From CAILZL01 sp035548495 (GTDB lineage: Bacteria; Pseudomonadota; Gammaproteobacteria; Steroidobacterales; Steroidobacteraceae), in assembly GCA_035548495.1 (NCBI GenBank), contig DASZSV010000073.1:1-47944 (forward strand): 47,944 nt of DNA, read 5' to 3'. The stretch's first letter is position 1. The number at the start of each line of letters is the position of its first letter. A program made the position numbers and the translations under genes. Below the pieces are notes generated by a model. That model worked only from the letters and a program-made list of their open reading frames with translations, was not told the DNA's origin and did not search any database. This document shows, piece by piece, positions 7,230 to 14,525 of this stretch.

Positions 7230-8285
7230 ATGACGAAGAAGCTCAGAAAGAGAGGTGCGGCAGTTACCATTCACGATGTGGCTGCTCTTGCGGGTACATC
7301 CATGATGACCGTGTCGCGTGTGGTCAACGGTGGAAAGAATGTCAGCAAGGCGAAACGCGATCTTGTCATGAAAGCCGTCGAAGAACTGAACTATCGGCCC
7401 AATCCCGCGGCACGCACGCTGGCTGCTGCACACAAGTCAAACATTGCTCTGGTGTATGACAATCCCAGTTCAACTTATCTTGGCGAGCTGTTGCTGGGTG
7501 CATTGTCCGGCGCCAGCAAGGCGGGAGTACATGTCATGCTGGAGCCATGGCACAACATCACTGCAGCAACTGAGCGTGATGCGGCGGCAAGGCTTGCTGC
7601 GAATGTGGAAGGCGTCATCCTGCCTTCACCGTTGTGTGAATCCGAGATCATCATGGCGGAACTGATTGCAGCAGATACATCGGTTGTTGCAGTCGGTCCC
7701 GGTGTGTTCCAGGAACCAATGTCATGTGTGCGTATTGATGATTTTCGTGCGGCCTACGAAGTGACTGCCTATCTGATGAAACTTGGACATACACGCATAG
7801 GCTTTATCACCGGACATCCGGCACAAAGCGTCACTGCACGCAGGCTGGAAGGCTACAAGGCTGCGCTGACTGAAGCTGGAGTTGAAATTGACGATGCGCT
7901 GATCAAGCAGGGATCGTTTACCTATCAATCCGGGCTGGAAGCAACACAGAGCTTGCTCAGCAGCAAGGAACCACCAACTGCAATTTTCGCCAGCAACGAT
8001 GATATGGCTACGGCTGCGGTCAATGTTGCCCATCGGCGCGGTCTGGAAGTTCCGAAAGATCTTTCCATCTTCGGCTTTGACGATCTGCCAACAGCCGTGA
8101 GTGTGTGGCCGGAATTGTCGACCGTGCAGCAGCCCATTGCCGGCATGGCAGAGAAAGCGGTGGAGTTGCTGATGCGCAATGTCTATCGCAAAGATGATGA
8201 TCTAACGATTGTTGTCGATCACATCCTGCCACACCGTCTGATATTGCGCGATTCCACCGCAGCGCCGCCAAAAAAGAAATCGTAA
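7230..8285 (+). CDS. LacI-family transcriptional regulator
   Basis: 351 residues from the ATG at 7230; upstream TTG (7206) and GTG (7221) starts are possible. The helix-turn-helix and hinge are clear: TIHDVAALAGTSMMTVSRVVNG and KAVEELNYRPNPAARTLA. The remainder is a periplasmic-binding-protein-like effector domain with NIALVYDNPSSTYLGELLLGA, GFITGHPAQSVTARRLEGYKAAL, AIFASNDDMATAAV and LSIFGFDDLPTAVSVWPELSTVQQP, the standard LacI/GalR strand pattern. The family responds to sugars or nucleosides; the ligand cannot be deduced. No transporter or sugar enzyme is adjacent, so it probably acts elsewhere. A basic tail (PPKKKS) ends it. Confidence 0.93.
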   Translation: MTKKLRKRGAAVTIHDVAALAGTSMMTVSRVVNGGKNVSKAKRDLVMKAVEELNYRPNPAARTLAAAHKSNIALVYDNPSSTYLGELLLGALSGASKAGVHVMLEPWHNITAATERDAAARLAANVEGVILPSPLCESEIIMAELIAADTSVVAVGPGVFQEPMSCVRIDDFRAAYEVTAYLMKLGHTRIGFITGHPAQSVTARRLEGYKAALTEAGVEIDDALIKQGSFTYQSGLEATQSLLSSKEPPTAIFASNDDMATAAVNVAHRRGLEVPKDLSIFGFDDLPTAVSVWPELSTVQQPIAGMAEKAVELLMRNVYRKDDDLTIVVDHILPHRLILRDSTAAPPKKKS

Positions 8286-8290
8286 CCGTT

Positions 8291-8424
8291 GCTTCCGGGA
8301 AAAGCCGGACAGGTACAACTCAGGGAACATCGTGATGTCCCTTCCGGCATTCACGTCAACATTGCCCGCGATGGCAAAGCCGCTTGCAGGTGGCTCGTCG
8401 ATGGAATACCTGTCGAAGGCAAGT
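8291..8424 (+). pseudogene. frameshifted 3' remnant of a GNAT acetyltransferase gene
   Basis: Six bases after the lacI-type stop, the DNA runs parallel to the last third of the GNAT gene at 1485-1620. One frame reads QVQLREHRDVPSGIHVNI (compare MQVRERHDVPSGIQVNT), then after a net 2-base loss another frame reads MAKPLAGGSSMEYLSKA (compare VMVKPLAGGSLTKYLTKV). There is no start and no N-terminal part. It is therefore a relic of a paralogous copy left after deletion or recombination. Confidence 0.72.
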
Positions 8425-8799
8425 GGACTCTGCCTGTTCAGTGTTAAATCCCTGCTGTTGCACTTCGTGCCTGCATTATGTATGCATCAATGCCACCCTG
8501 AACGAATCGCAGTTACTTCGATCATGCATCCCGTCGGTAGATACCGATATAGAGCGACCACAATGAATGACGGTCAGCCAGGCCGTATCTGCTCCAGACT
8601 ATTGTCTCATCCAGATTAAGAAATCCGTCACGTTATTTGTGGTGATGTGTCTGCACCAGGCGTCACTCATTTGTCGCTCGTACTTAATGAAGGCGGTTGA
8701 TTTTTGTAAAGACAGTGATGATTGTTCATTGCCGAATGGTGCAGTCAACCACAGATTTTTATTCGCGTGACTCTGCAATGACAAAGGTGTGAAGCATAT
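8425..8799. other. intergenic stretch without a supported gene
   Basis: About 375 bp between the GNAT remnant and the receiver gene. Open frames on both strands are short, lack ribosome sites and resemble nothing. It presumably holds the promoter of the receiver operon, but no convincing -35/-10 pair was picked out. Confidence 0.5.
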
Positions 8800-9654
8800 A
8801 TGACCAACGTGGCGGTGATGCGTTTACCATCTACTGAAGTTGCCATGGTGCGCAGCCTGATGAATGTGGTTGCCAGCCGTGGGCTGGCGTATACATTGGC
8901 CGAGAATGTGGAACAATCTGCGAGTGCCGAATTGGTTATTGTTGATGCAGACAATCATGTTGCGATGACAATGTTCGATACATTGCGGCAACACCGGCGA
9001 GGTGTGATCGGTATTATGGTTACCAGAGGATCAGTATCCGAAGATGACGGACAGATATGGATTCGCCGCCCGCTGAATTCAATGAAGCTGCTTACGGCGC
9101 TTGGCAAGGCCGACATGATGATCAATCCCGGAAAGAGCGCCGTGCGCAACCGTAACCGCAATGCAATAGCCACCAGTGAAAACTTGCAGGGCGCGCGCGT
9201 GCTGGTGATTGATGCCAGTGCTGCATTGCGCAAGCAGATGGTGCTGGCGTTGCGTGATCAGGGCGTACAGGTGTTTACCGCAGAAAGCGGTGAAGCGGGT
9301 TTGCACATCCTGTCACGCAACTATTTCGATATCGTGATTCTCGATGCAGTGTTGCCCGGCGCCGATGGTTACCAGATTTGCAAGACCATCAAGAAAAACC
9401 GGCAGAACGATGCGGTGACCGTGATCATGTTGAGCAGCAACTCTTCTGCACTTGGCCGTTTCAAGGCCAGACTGGCGGGCTGCGATGCTTATCTGGCCAA
9501 GCCGGTGGAGTTCCGCCGTTTGATCGACGTGCTGTGCGAATCGCATGCAGCGTCCCAGTCAACATCATTACCGCGCGCCGCGCGCAATGCCCGTGAGCCG
9601 CTAAGCAGTAAAACCACGTTTCAGATTGCCAGTCCCTACAGCAGCGTTGGATAA
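8800..9654 (+). CDS. tandem pseudoreceiver-receiver response regulator
   Basis: 284 residues from ATG 8800, with AAAGGTG upstream. The second half (about residues 131-248) is a receiver domain: VLVIDAS (Asp138, with the second acid of the usual pair replaced by Ala139), the phosphoacceptor Asp182 in IVILDAVLPGADGY, Ser212 in IMLSSNS, and Lys234 in YLAKPV. Residues 1-105 appear to be a degenerate receiver: ELVIVDADNHV in place of the phosphorylation strand and IRRPLNSMKLLTAL in place of the KPL helix. There is no DNA-binding or enzymatic output domain, so signalling probably goes through protein contacts. The next gene starts two bases after its stop, making that product the likely partner. 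Confidence 0.85.
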   Translation: MTNVAVMRLPSTEVAMVRSLMNVVASRGLAYTLAENVEQSASAELVIVDADNHVAMTMFDTLRQHRRGVIGIMVTRGSVSEDDGQIWIRRPLNSMKLLTALGKADMMINPGKSAVRNRNRNAIATSENLQGARVLVIDASAALRKQMVLALRDQGVQVFTAESGEAGLHILSRNYFDIVILDAVLPGADGYQICKTIKKNRQNDAVTVIMLSSNSSALGRFKARLAGCDAYLAKPVEFRRLIDVLCESHAASQSTSLPRAARNAREPLSSKTTFQIASPYSSVG

Positions 9655-9656
9655 CC

Positions 9657-10307
9657 ATGTACGCCATTAAATTGCAGCACCACGATTTTCAGGAAGAGTC
9701 TTCTTCTTCAACGGACAACGATGCGTTTGCCGAGACCACTGTGATGAACGAGATTGATAGCAATGCCACGACCCAGGTGCTGGCGATGCTGAATGACATG
9801 GACGCAACGGTGGTGCTGCCTTCTGCGCACTTGTTGCAGGCAGAGCGCAATCAGCCCGCGATGAATGATGCCGGCGCATTGCAGGCGTTGAGTGTTGCCG
9901 AACTGATAGCGACGATTCGTGAGAATTCAGTGGTGATGCGTCTGTCGCTGGAACGTATTGCCACCGCAGCGCTGGCCGGCGAACGTTATCCGTTTGAAGC
10001 GTATCGCAGACAGTTGCAGCATCTTGCAGATGCCTGTGCGTTGATGCAACTGGGCGGCTTGCAGCAGTTTTTCGCGCATCTCGCCGATGTCACATGCAGG
10101 CTTGATGCGGCATCCAGCATGGAAGTGTTGCAGGCATGCAAGATACTGGATCGCTGGCCGGTGCTGGTGGTTGATTATCTTAATCGTTGCGGCGAAACCG
10201 AACCGTCAAAGATGCTGTGTCAATATGCAACGTCATCGGGTCTGTACTTGCGCATGACGCCGGATGCAGCCGCAGCAATGCTGGATGCATTGATATCACC
10301 GCCCTGA
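9657..10307 (+). CDS. helical protein coupled to the receiver gene, possible degenerate Hpt
   Basis: 216 residues starting two bases after the receiver gene's stop, so translation is very likely coupled. The first 60 residues are acidic/serine-rich and probably unstructured. Residues about 78-215 are predicted helical, with QLQHLADACALMQLGGLQQFFAHLADVT. That pattern resembles an Hpt helix (HxLKGSAxxLG...L..L) in which the phospho-His is displaced and the Lys-Gly is lost. If so it would be a pseudo-Hpt or a helical adaptor read by the receiver protein. The resemblance is by eye only; no family is recognised with certainty. Confidence 0.6.
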   Translation: MYAIKLQHHDFQEESSSSTDNDAFAETTVMNEIDSNATTQVLAMLNDMDATVVLPSAHLLQAERNQPAMNDAGALQALSVAELIATIRENSVVMRLSLERIATAALAGERYPFEAYRRQLQHLADACALMQLGGLQQFFAHLADVTCRLDAASSMEVLQACKILDRWPVLVVDYLNRCGETEPSKMLCQYATSSGLYLRMTPDAAAAMLDALISPP

Positions 10308-10411
10308 CAAACAATCCCGCATCGCACCTTCCCGCACGCTGACGGCGTGCAATGGCCAGTACCGCGCTGTATGATGCATGCGCAGATGGTTCATCACATC
10401 GGGGTGCGAGC

Positions 10412-11143
10412 ATGAATGCATCAGTGGCAGCGATTCCATCATCACGCAAGGTTTATTCCAATGCCGTTGCCGCACTCCAGGGATTGCTGCACGATGGCAT
10501 GACCCTCATGTCCGGCGGCTTTGGTTTGTGCGGCATTCCGGAAAATCTGTTGCTCGCATTGCGCGATTCACAGGTAAAAAACCTCACCGTTATTTCCAAC
10601 AACGCAGGCATCGACGATGCCGGGCTGGGCATGTTGCTCAGGAACCGGCAGATCAGCAAAATGATTTCTTCATACGTGGGCGAGAACAGGGAGTTTGAAC
10701 GTCAGTACCTTGCGGGGGAATTGCAGATCGAATTCAATCCGCAAGGCACACTGGCAGAACGCATTCGTGCCGGTGGGGCGGGTATTTACGGCTTTTATAC
10801 ACGCACCGGTGCGGGCACCTCCGTGGCCGATGGCAAGGAATCGCGTGTAGTCAACGGGCATACCTATATTCTCGAAACCGGATTGACCGCCGATGTTGCC
10901 ATCGTCAAGGCATGGCGTGGTGATACGGAAGGCAATCTGGTGTATCGCAAGACGGCGCGCAATTTCAATCCCGTGATGGCTACAGCGGCACGCATCACTG
11001 TCGCTGAAGTCGAACAACTGGTGGAAGCGGGCACGCTTGATCCCGACAACATTCATACGCCGGGCATTTATGTGCAGCGAATCATTCAAGGTGCGCACTA
11101 TGAGAAGCGCATTGAACAACGCACGGTGAGAAGGCGTGATTAA
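10412..11143 (+). CDS. scoA: 3-oxoacid CoA-transferase subunit A
   Basis: About 243 residues from the ATG at 10412; an in-frame ATG at 10352 would add a non-conserved leader. SRKVYSNAVAALQGLLHDGMTLMSGGFGLCGIPENLLLAL is the glycine-rich CoA-binding opening of family I CoA-transferase A subunits. Further on are NNAGIDDAGLGMLL, GFYTRTGAGT and TADVAIVKAWRGDTEGNLVYRKTARNFNPVMA. It pairs with subunit B to move CoA from succinyl-CoA (or another acyl-CoA) onto acetoacetate in ketone-body and short-chain acid use. The spacer to scoB is unusually long (327 bp) and contains a copy of the 3' end of this gene plus a small inverted-repeat element. Confidence 0.93.
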   Translation: MNASVAAIPSSRKVYSNAVAALQGLLHDGMTLMSGGFGLCGIPENLLLALRDSQVKNLTVISNNAGIDDAGLGMLLRNRQISKMISSYVGENREFERQYLAGELQIEFNPQGTLAERIRAGGAGIYGFYTRTGAGTSVADGKESRVVNGHTYILETGLTADVAIVKAWRGDTEGNLVYRKTARNFNPVMATAARITVAEVEQLVEAGTLDPDNIHTPGIYVQRIIQGAHYEKRIEQRTVRRRD

Positions 11144-11250
11144 GAATGCAGAGAGGCTGCGCCCACAACTCTGAACAATCCATCCTTGATGAGACATACA
11201 CGGGGTTTGCATGATGAGTGTTTATGTTGTGCCTTGGTTGATGTGTGGCG

Positions 11251-11330
11251 GATCATTCAAGGTGTGCACTATGAGAAGCGCATTGAAAAACGCACGGTGA
11301 GAAAGCGTGGTTAAGAACATAGAGAGGCTG
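11251..11330 (+). repeat. partial duplication of the scoA 3' end
   Basis: The segment from about 11251 to 11330 copies 11081-11153: both read ATCATTCAAGGTG, CACTATGAGAAGCGCATTGA, CGCACGGTGAGAA and end with a TTAAGAA stop region and AGAGAGGCTG. There are scattered substitutions. The copies are about 170-180 bp apart in the same direction. The second copy is not a gene; it marks a local duplication or a lost scoA-scoB junction that was re-made. Confidence 0.85.
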
Positions 11331-11442
11331 TTCTTATCTCATGATGTTTCAGCAAAACTGTCAAAAACATGGACGTTTTTGTCAGAGCCTACATGGAAGT
11401 ATTTACGGCGTTTTTGCGGCGACATCATGAGATAAGACAGCC
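11326..11442. mobile_element. MITE-like inverted-repeat element (117 bp)
   Basis: The arms 11326-11347 and 11422-11442 are complementary over about 21 bases apart from one missing base; the left begins GGCTGTTCTTATCTCATGAT. Inside, 11358-11368 and 11375-11385 form a second hairpin (CTGTCAAAAAC / GTTTTTGTCAG). It has no coding capacity and sits directly before scoB. It looks like a miniature transposable or REP-type element, but no target duplication was identified. Confidence 0.6.
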
Positions 11443-11470
11443 TTGTGGTCAGCTCAAGCCGGAGACGGTC

Positions 11471-12109
11471 ATGTGGTCACGTGAACAAATGGCAGCACGC
11501 GCTGCACAAGAATTGCAGGATGGGTTCTATGTCAATCTTGGCATTGGCATTCCCACACTGGTGGCCAACTACATTCAACCGGAACATCACATCGTGCTGC
11601 AATCCGAGAATGGCATGCTGGGCATGGGACCGTTTCCTTTTGAAGGCGAGGAAGATGCCGACCTCATCAATGCCGGCAAGCAAACCATTTCACAACTGCC
11701 TCACTCATCATTTTTTTCCTCCGCCGACAGTTTCGCAATGATTCGCGGCGGACATATTGATCTGTCCATTCTCGGTGCGATGGAAGTGGCGGAGAATGGC
11801 GATCTGGCCAACTGGATGGTGCCGGGAAAAATGATCAAGGGCATGGGCGGTGCGATGGACCTCGTTGCCGGCGTCAAACGCGTGGTGGTGGTCATGGAGC
11901 ATGTTGCAAAAGATGGCAGCGCCAAGTTCAGGCCGCGTTGCGAGTTGCCATTGACCGGCGCCAATGTGGTGGACATGCTGGTCACCGATCTCGCCGTATT
12001 TTCGCGGGCCACACGCCAGTCGCCATTTGCGTTGATCGAACTTGCACCGGGGGTCAGTGCGGATGAAGTCAGGGCCAGGACCACGGCGTCGTTTATAACC
12101 GACACCTGA
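11471..12109 (+). CDS. scoB: 3-oxoacid CoA-transferase subunit B
   Basis: 212 residues from ATG 11471, with GGAG at 11461-11464. An in-frame ATG at 11369 lies inside the inverted-repeat element and is rejected. It has the family signature GFYVNLGIGIPTLVANYI and the SENG motif with the catalytic glutamate Glu46 (VLQSENGMLGMGPFPFEGEED), which forms the glutamyl-CoA intermediate. GGHIDLSILGAMEVAENGDLANWMVPGKMIKGMGGAMDLVAG is typical. It acts with ScoA. The element in the 327-bp spacer may reduce coupling of expression between the subunits. Confidence 0.94.
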   Translation: MWSREQMAARAAQELQDGFYVNLGIGIPTLVANYIQPEHHIVLQSENGMLGMGPFPFEGEEDADLINAGKQTISQLPHSSFFSSADSFAMIRGGHIDLSILGAMEVAENGDLANWMVPGKMIKGMGGAMDLVAGVKRVVVVMEHVAKDGSAKFRPRCELPLTGANVVDMLVTDLAVFSRATRQSPFALIELAPGVSADEVRARTTASFITDT

Positions 12110-12161
12110 AATGATGGCATAAGCTATATAATTGTCCGACTTATCCAGATCATTACCCTGC

Positions 12162-14441
12162 ATGCCGGACAAATTGTTCTACTGCTTTGACGATTTCCGT
12201 CTTGATGCCCATACGCGCGTCCTGTATCGCGGTGACGATGTGGTACGCATTGAGCCCAAGATTGTGGACATGCTGCTGCTGCTGGTGCAGCGTCAGGGAA
12301 TGGTGATTTCCAAGGATGAGTTGATGAAAGGTGTCTGGGCCGACACCATCGTCGAAGAAAGCGCCATCCGGCGCAATATCTCGTTGCTGCGCTCCGCGCT
12401 TGATCCGGCAAATACCGATCGCTATATCGAAACACTGCCGCGTCAAGGCTACCGTTTTCGCGTGCCGGTGACACAACTCAACGGGAATGCGATCCATGTC
12501 AGCACGCGTGAAACGAATCGCGAGATGTCTGATGCCCAGTCCGCCGTTCAGGCATACAATCAGTCGAATGGTCAGTCGCCCAGTCAGTCGTCCAGTCAGT
12601 CGCACAGCCAGGCGTTCAATCAATGGAGCAAACCGGCTGAATCACTCGTGGAGCAACAACCAGTAACGCATCGACATCCGTTACTGCACCGCACCTATGT
12701 GTGGCTGGGCGTGTTGCTGTTGGTGATTGCCGGTATGGCGGGTTATCGCCATGTGATGCAAGGCAGACAGAGCGGTGATGTTACAGGAGTGAGGCAGGTC
12801 ACCACCAACTCCGAAGAACTGCCGATCATCTGCAGCGCCATTTCTCCCGATGGGCGCATGATTGCCTTTGCCGATGAAACCAATCTGTTTGTCAGCGACA
12901 TCACCGCCATTGAACGCCATGTGTTGCAACTGCCGGAAGGACTGGTGCCTGGCAGCATCGCGTGGTCGAGTGACAGCATTCATTTGCTGGTCAGCGGTAT
13001 TGATGCAGTCAGTCACGAAGCGATGTTGTGGAAGGTGCCGGTGCTGGGCGGCAAGGTGGAATTGCTGGCACATAATGGACGCATGGCAATGTTCTCTGCC
13101 GATTCGCGGCGCATGGTATTCGTGCGTGACAATCAGCTGTGGATCGCGGCCGGCGATGGTTCTGATGCACGATTGTTTGCCACAGCACCACGACTCTCCA
13201 GTTTCGCGCGTCCGCAATTTTCACAGGATGGTCTATACATTCTCTACAGTGTGCTCAGCGAAGAGGTGACTGAATCGCGGATCGAGGCGCGCAACATTGC
13301 CACGGGCACAGTCACCGTGCTGTATCGCGCACCGCAACGCATTCTGGATTTCAGGCTGGTCAATAACGATGAATTGGTGCTCACTCAACAGATGAGCCGC
13401 GGCAGCAATGCCAGCCAGTTGTTGTCGGTGACGGTGAACATTGCACGCGGTTTTCATTCCATGGCGCGTGTACTGGTGTCAGCACCCGATGACTTGCAGA
13501 CTGAACTTGGCGCGACGCAGGACGGCAAAACATTGCTGATGATTCGCAGCCGCTTCTTTTCGACAGTGCAGATTGCAGATCTGTCTGCCAATGGTGTCGA
13601 ACTCAGCAACAGCAAACGGCTGACGTTGAACGACAGCCAGAATCTGCCATCGGCGTGGATGCCCGACAGCCGGAGTGTGCTGTTCTTTTCCAATCGCACC
13701 GGTCACTACGGCATTTTCCAGCAGGACATCAGCGCGTCCGATGCACATGCATTGGTGAGTGATGATCATGATTACATCCGGCCGGTGGTATCTGCCGATG
13801 CGCACTGGCTGTTCTACTTCAGGCCGGAAGACGTGACGCAGCAGACGCCGGACTTGAAGATCGCCATGTTGCGCCAGGCCATTGATGACACGCATGCGCA
13901 AGTGATCGACACTCGCGCCGATTTTTATCGCAGCTTGCGCTGCGCTTCGCAAATCAATCAATGTGTTCTGGTGGAACATCAGGGACAACAGGCAGTGTTT
14001 TACGCATTTGATCCGCAGCAGGGCAGGGGCGCAGTACTGGCCAGTGTTCACTGGGTGCCGGCCATCACCGCGTTCTACTGGGACCTCAGTGCCGATGCTG
14101 CACGCATCGCCTATCTTGATGCCACAAAAGGTCCCGATGACATCACCATTGTTGATGTGCAAAAGCAGCCCGCGGAATCGCACAGCATTCATGTGAAGGG
14201 CTACGATCCGTTTGCAACATTGTACTGGGATGCGCAGGGCACTGGTTTCTATGTCAGCTCCTACAACAGCAGTGGCGACTTGCTGAAGATGCTGCATGTC
14301 GCGCTTGATGGTCATGTCGATGTGTTGCGTCAGCAGCCAAGCACTCAACTGAGCTGGGCCATTCCATCGCCGGATGGCAGACATCTCATGTTCCAGAAGT
14401 TTGCGCGCAAGTCCAACATCTGGTTGTTGCAGCGGCAATGA
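12162..14441 (+). CDS. membrane-spanning winged-helix regulator with TolB-like (PD40) periplasmic domain
   Basis: 759 residues from ATG 12162. A TATAAT at 12127-12132 may be the -10 box. Residues about 5-105 are an OmpR/CadC-type winged helix (FDDFRLDAHTRVLYRGDDVVRIEPKIVDMLLLLV ... SLLRSALDPANTDRYIETLPRQGYRF). A Gln/Ser-rich linker of short repeats follows (about 128-155), then one transmembrane helix (about 178-198). The periplasmic part carries repeated beta-propeller blades: SAISPDGRMIAFADETNLFVSD, AWSSDSIHLLV, PSPDGRHLMFQKFARKSNIWLLQ. It is a one-component regulator reading a periplasmic cue and binding DNA at the membrane. It converges on the lipoprotein gene downstream. Confidence 0.88.
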   Translation: MPDKLFYCFDDFRLDAHTRVLYRGDDVVRIEPKIVDMLLLLVQRQGMVISKDELMKGVWADTIVEESAIRRNISLLRSALDPANTDRYIETLPRQGYRFRVPVTQLNGNAIHVSTRETNREMSDAQSAVQAYNQSNGQSPSQSSSQSHSQAFNQWSKPAESLVEQQPVTHRHPLLHRTYVWLGVLLLVIAGMAGYRHVMQGRQSGDVTGVRQVTTNSEELPIICSAISPDGRMIAFADETNLFVSDITAIERHVLQLPEGLVPGSIAWSSDSIHLLVSGIDAVSHEAMLWKVPVLGGKVELLAHNGRMAMFSADSRRMVFVRDNQLWIAAGDGSDARLFATAPRLSSFARPQFSQDGLYILYSVLSEEVTESRIEARNIATGTVTVLYRAPQRILDFRLVNNDELVLTQQMSRGSNASQLLSVTVNIARGFHSMARVLVSAPDDLQTELGATQDGKTLLMIRSRFFSTVQIADLSANGVELSNSKRLTLNDSQNLPSAWMPDSRSVLFFSNRTGHYGIFQQDISASDAHALVSDDHDYIRPVVSADAHWLFYFRPEDVTQQTPDLKIAMLRQAIDDTHAQVIDTRADFYRSLRCASQINQCVLVEHQGQQAVFYAFDPQQGRGAVLASVHWVPAITAFYWDLSADAARIAYLDATKGPDDITIVDVQKQPAESHSIHVKGYDPFATLYWDAQGTGFYVSSYNSSGDLLKMLHVALDGHVDVLRQQPSTQLSWAIPSPDGRHLMFQKFARKSNIWLLQRQ

Positions 14442-14480
14442 TGCCGTTGCTGAACACCGTATCTGATCATCGTGAATAAA

Positions 14481-14513
14481 AAATCGCCGGATCACATGGT
14501 GATCCGGCGATTT
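14481..14513. terminator. bidirectional intrinsic terminator
   Basis: A perfect 15-bp stem (AAATCGCCGGATCAC and its complement) with an ATG loop lies between two convergent genes. The AAA/TTT ends plus the upstream A-run serve the minus-strand gene best. Confidence 0.88.
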
Positions 14514-14525
14514 GATGTCGCATCA

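Noticed and set aside
10327..10350. Hairpin GCACGC/GCGTGC before scoA as a terminator
   Set aside because: Stem of only six pairs and no T-run on either strand.
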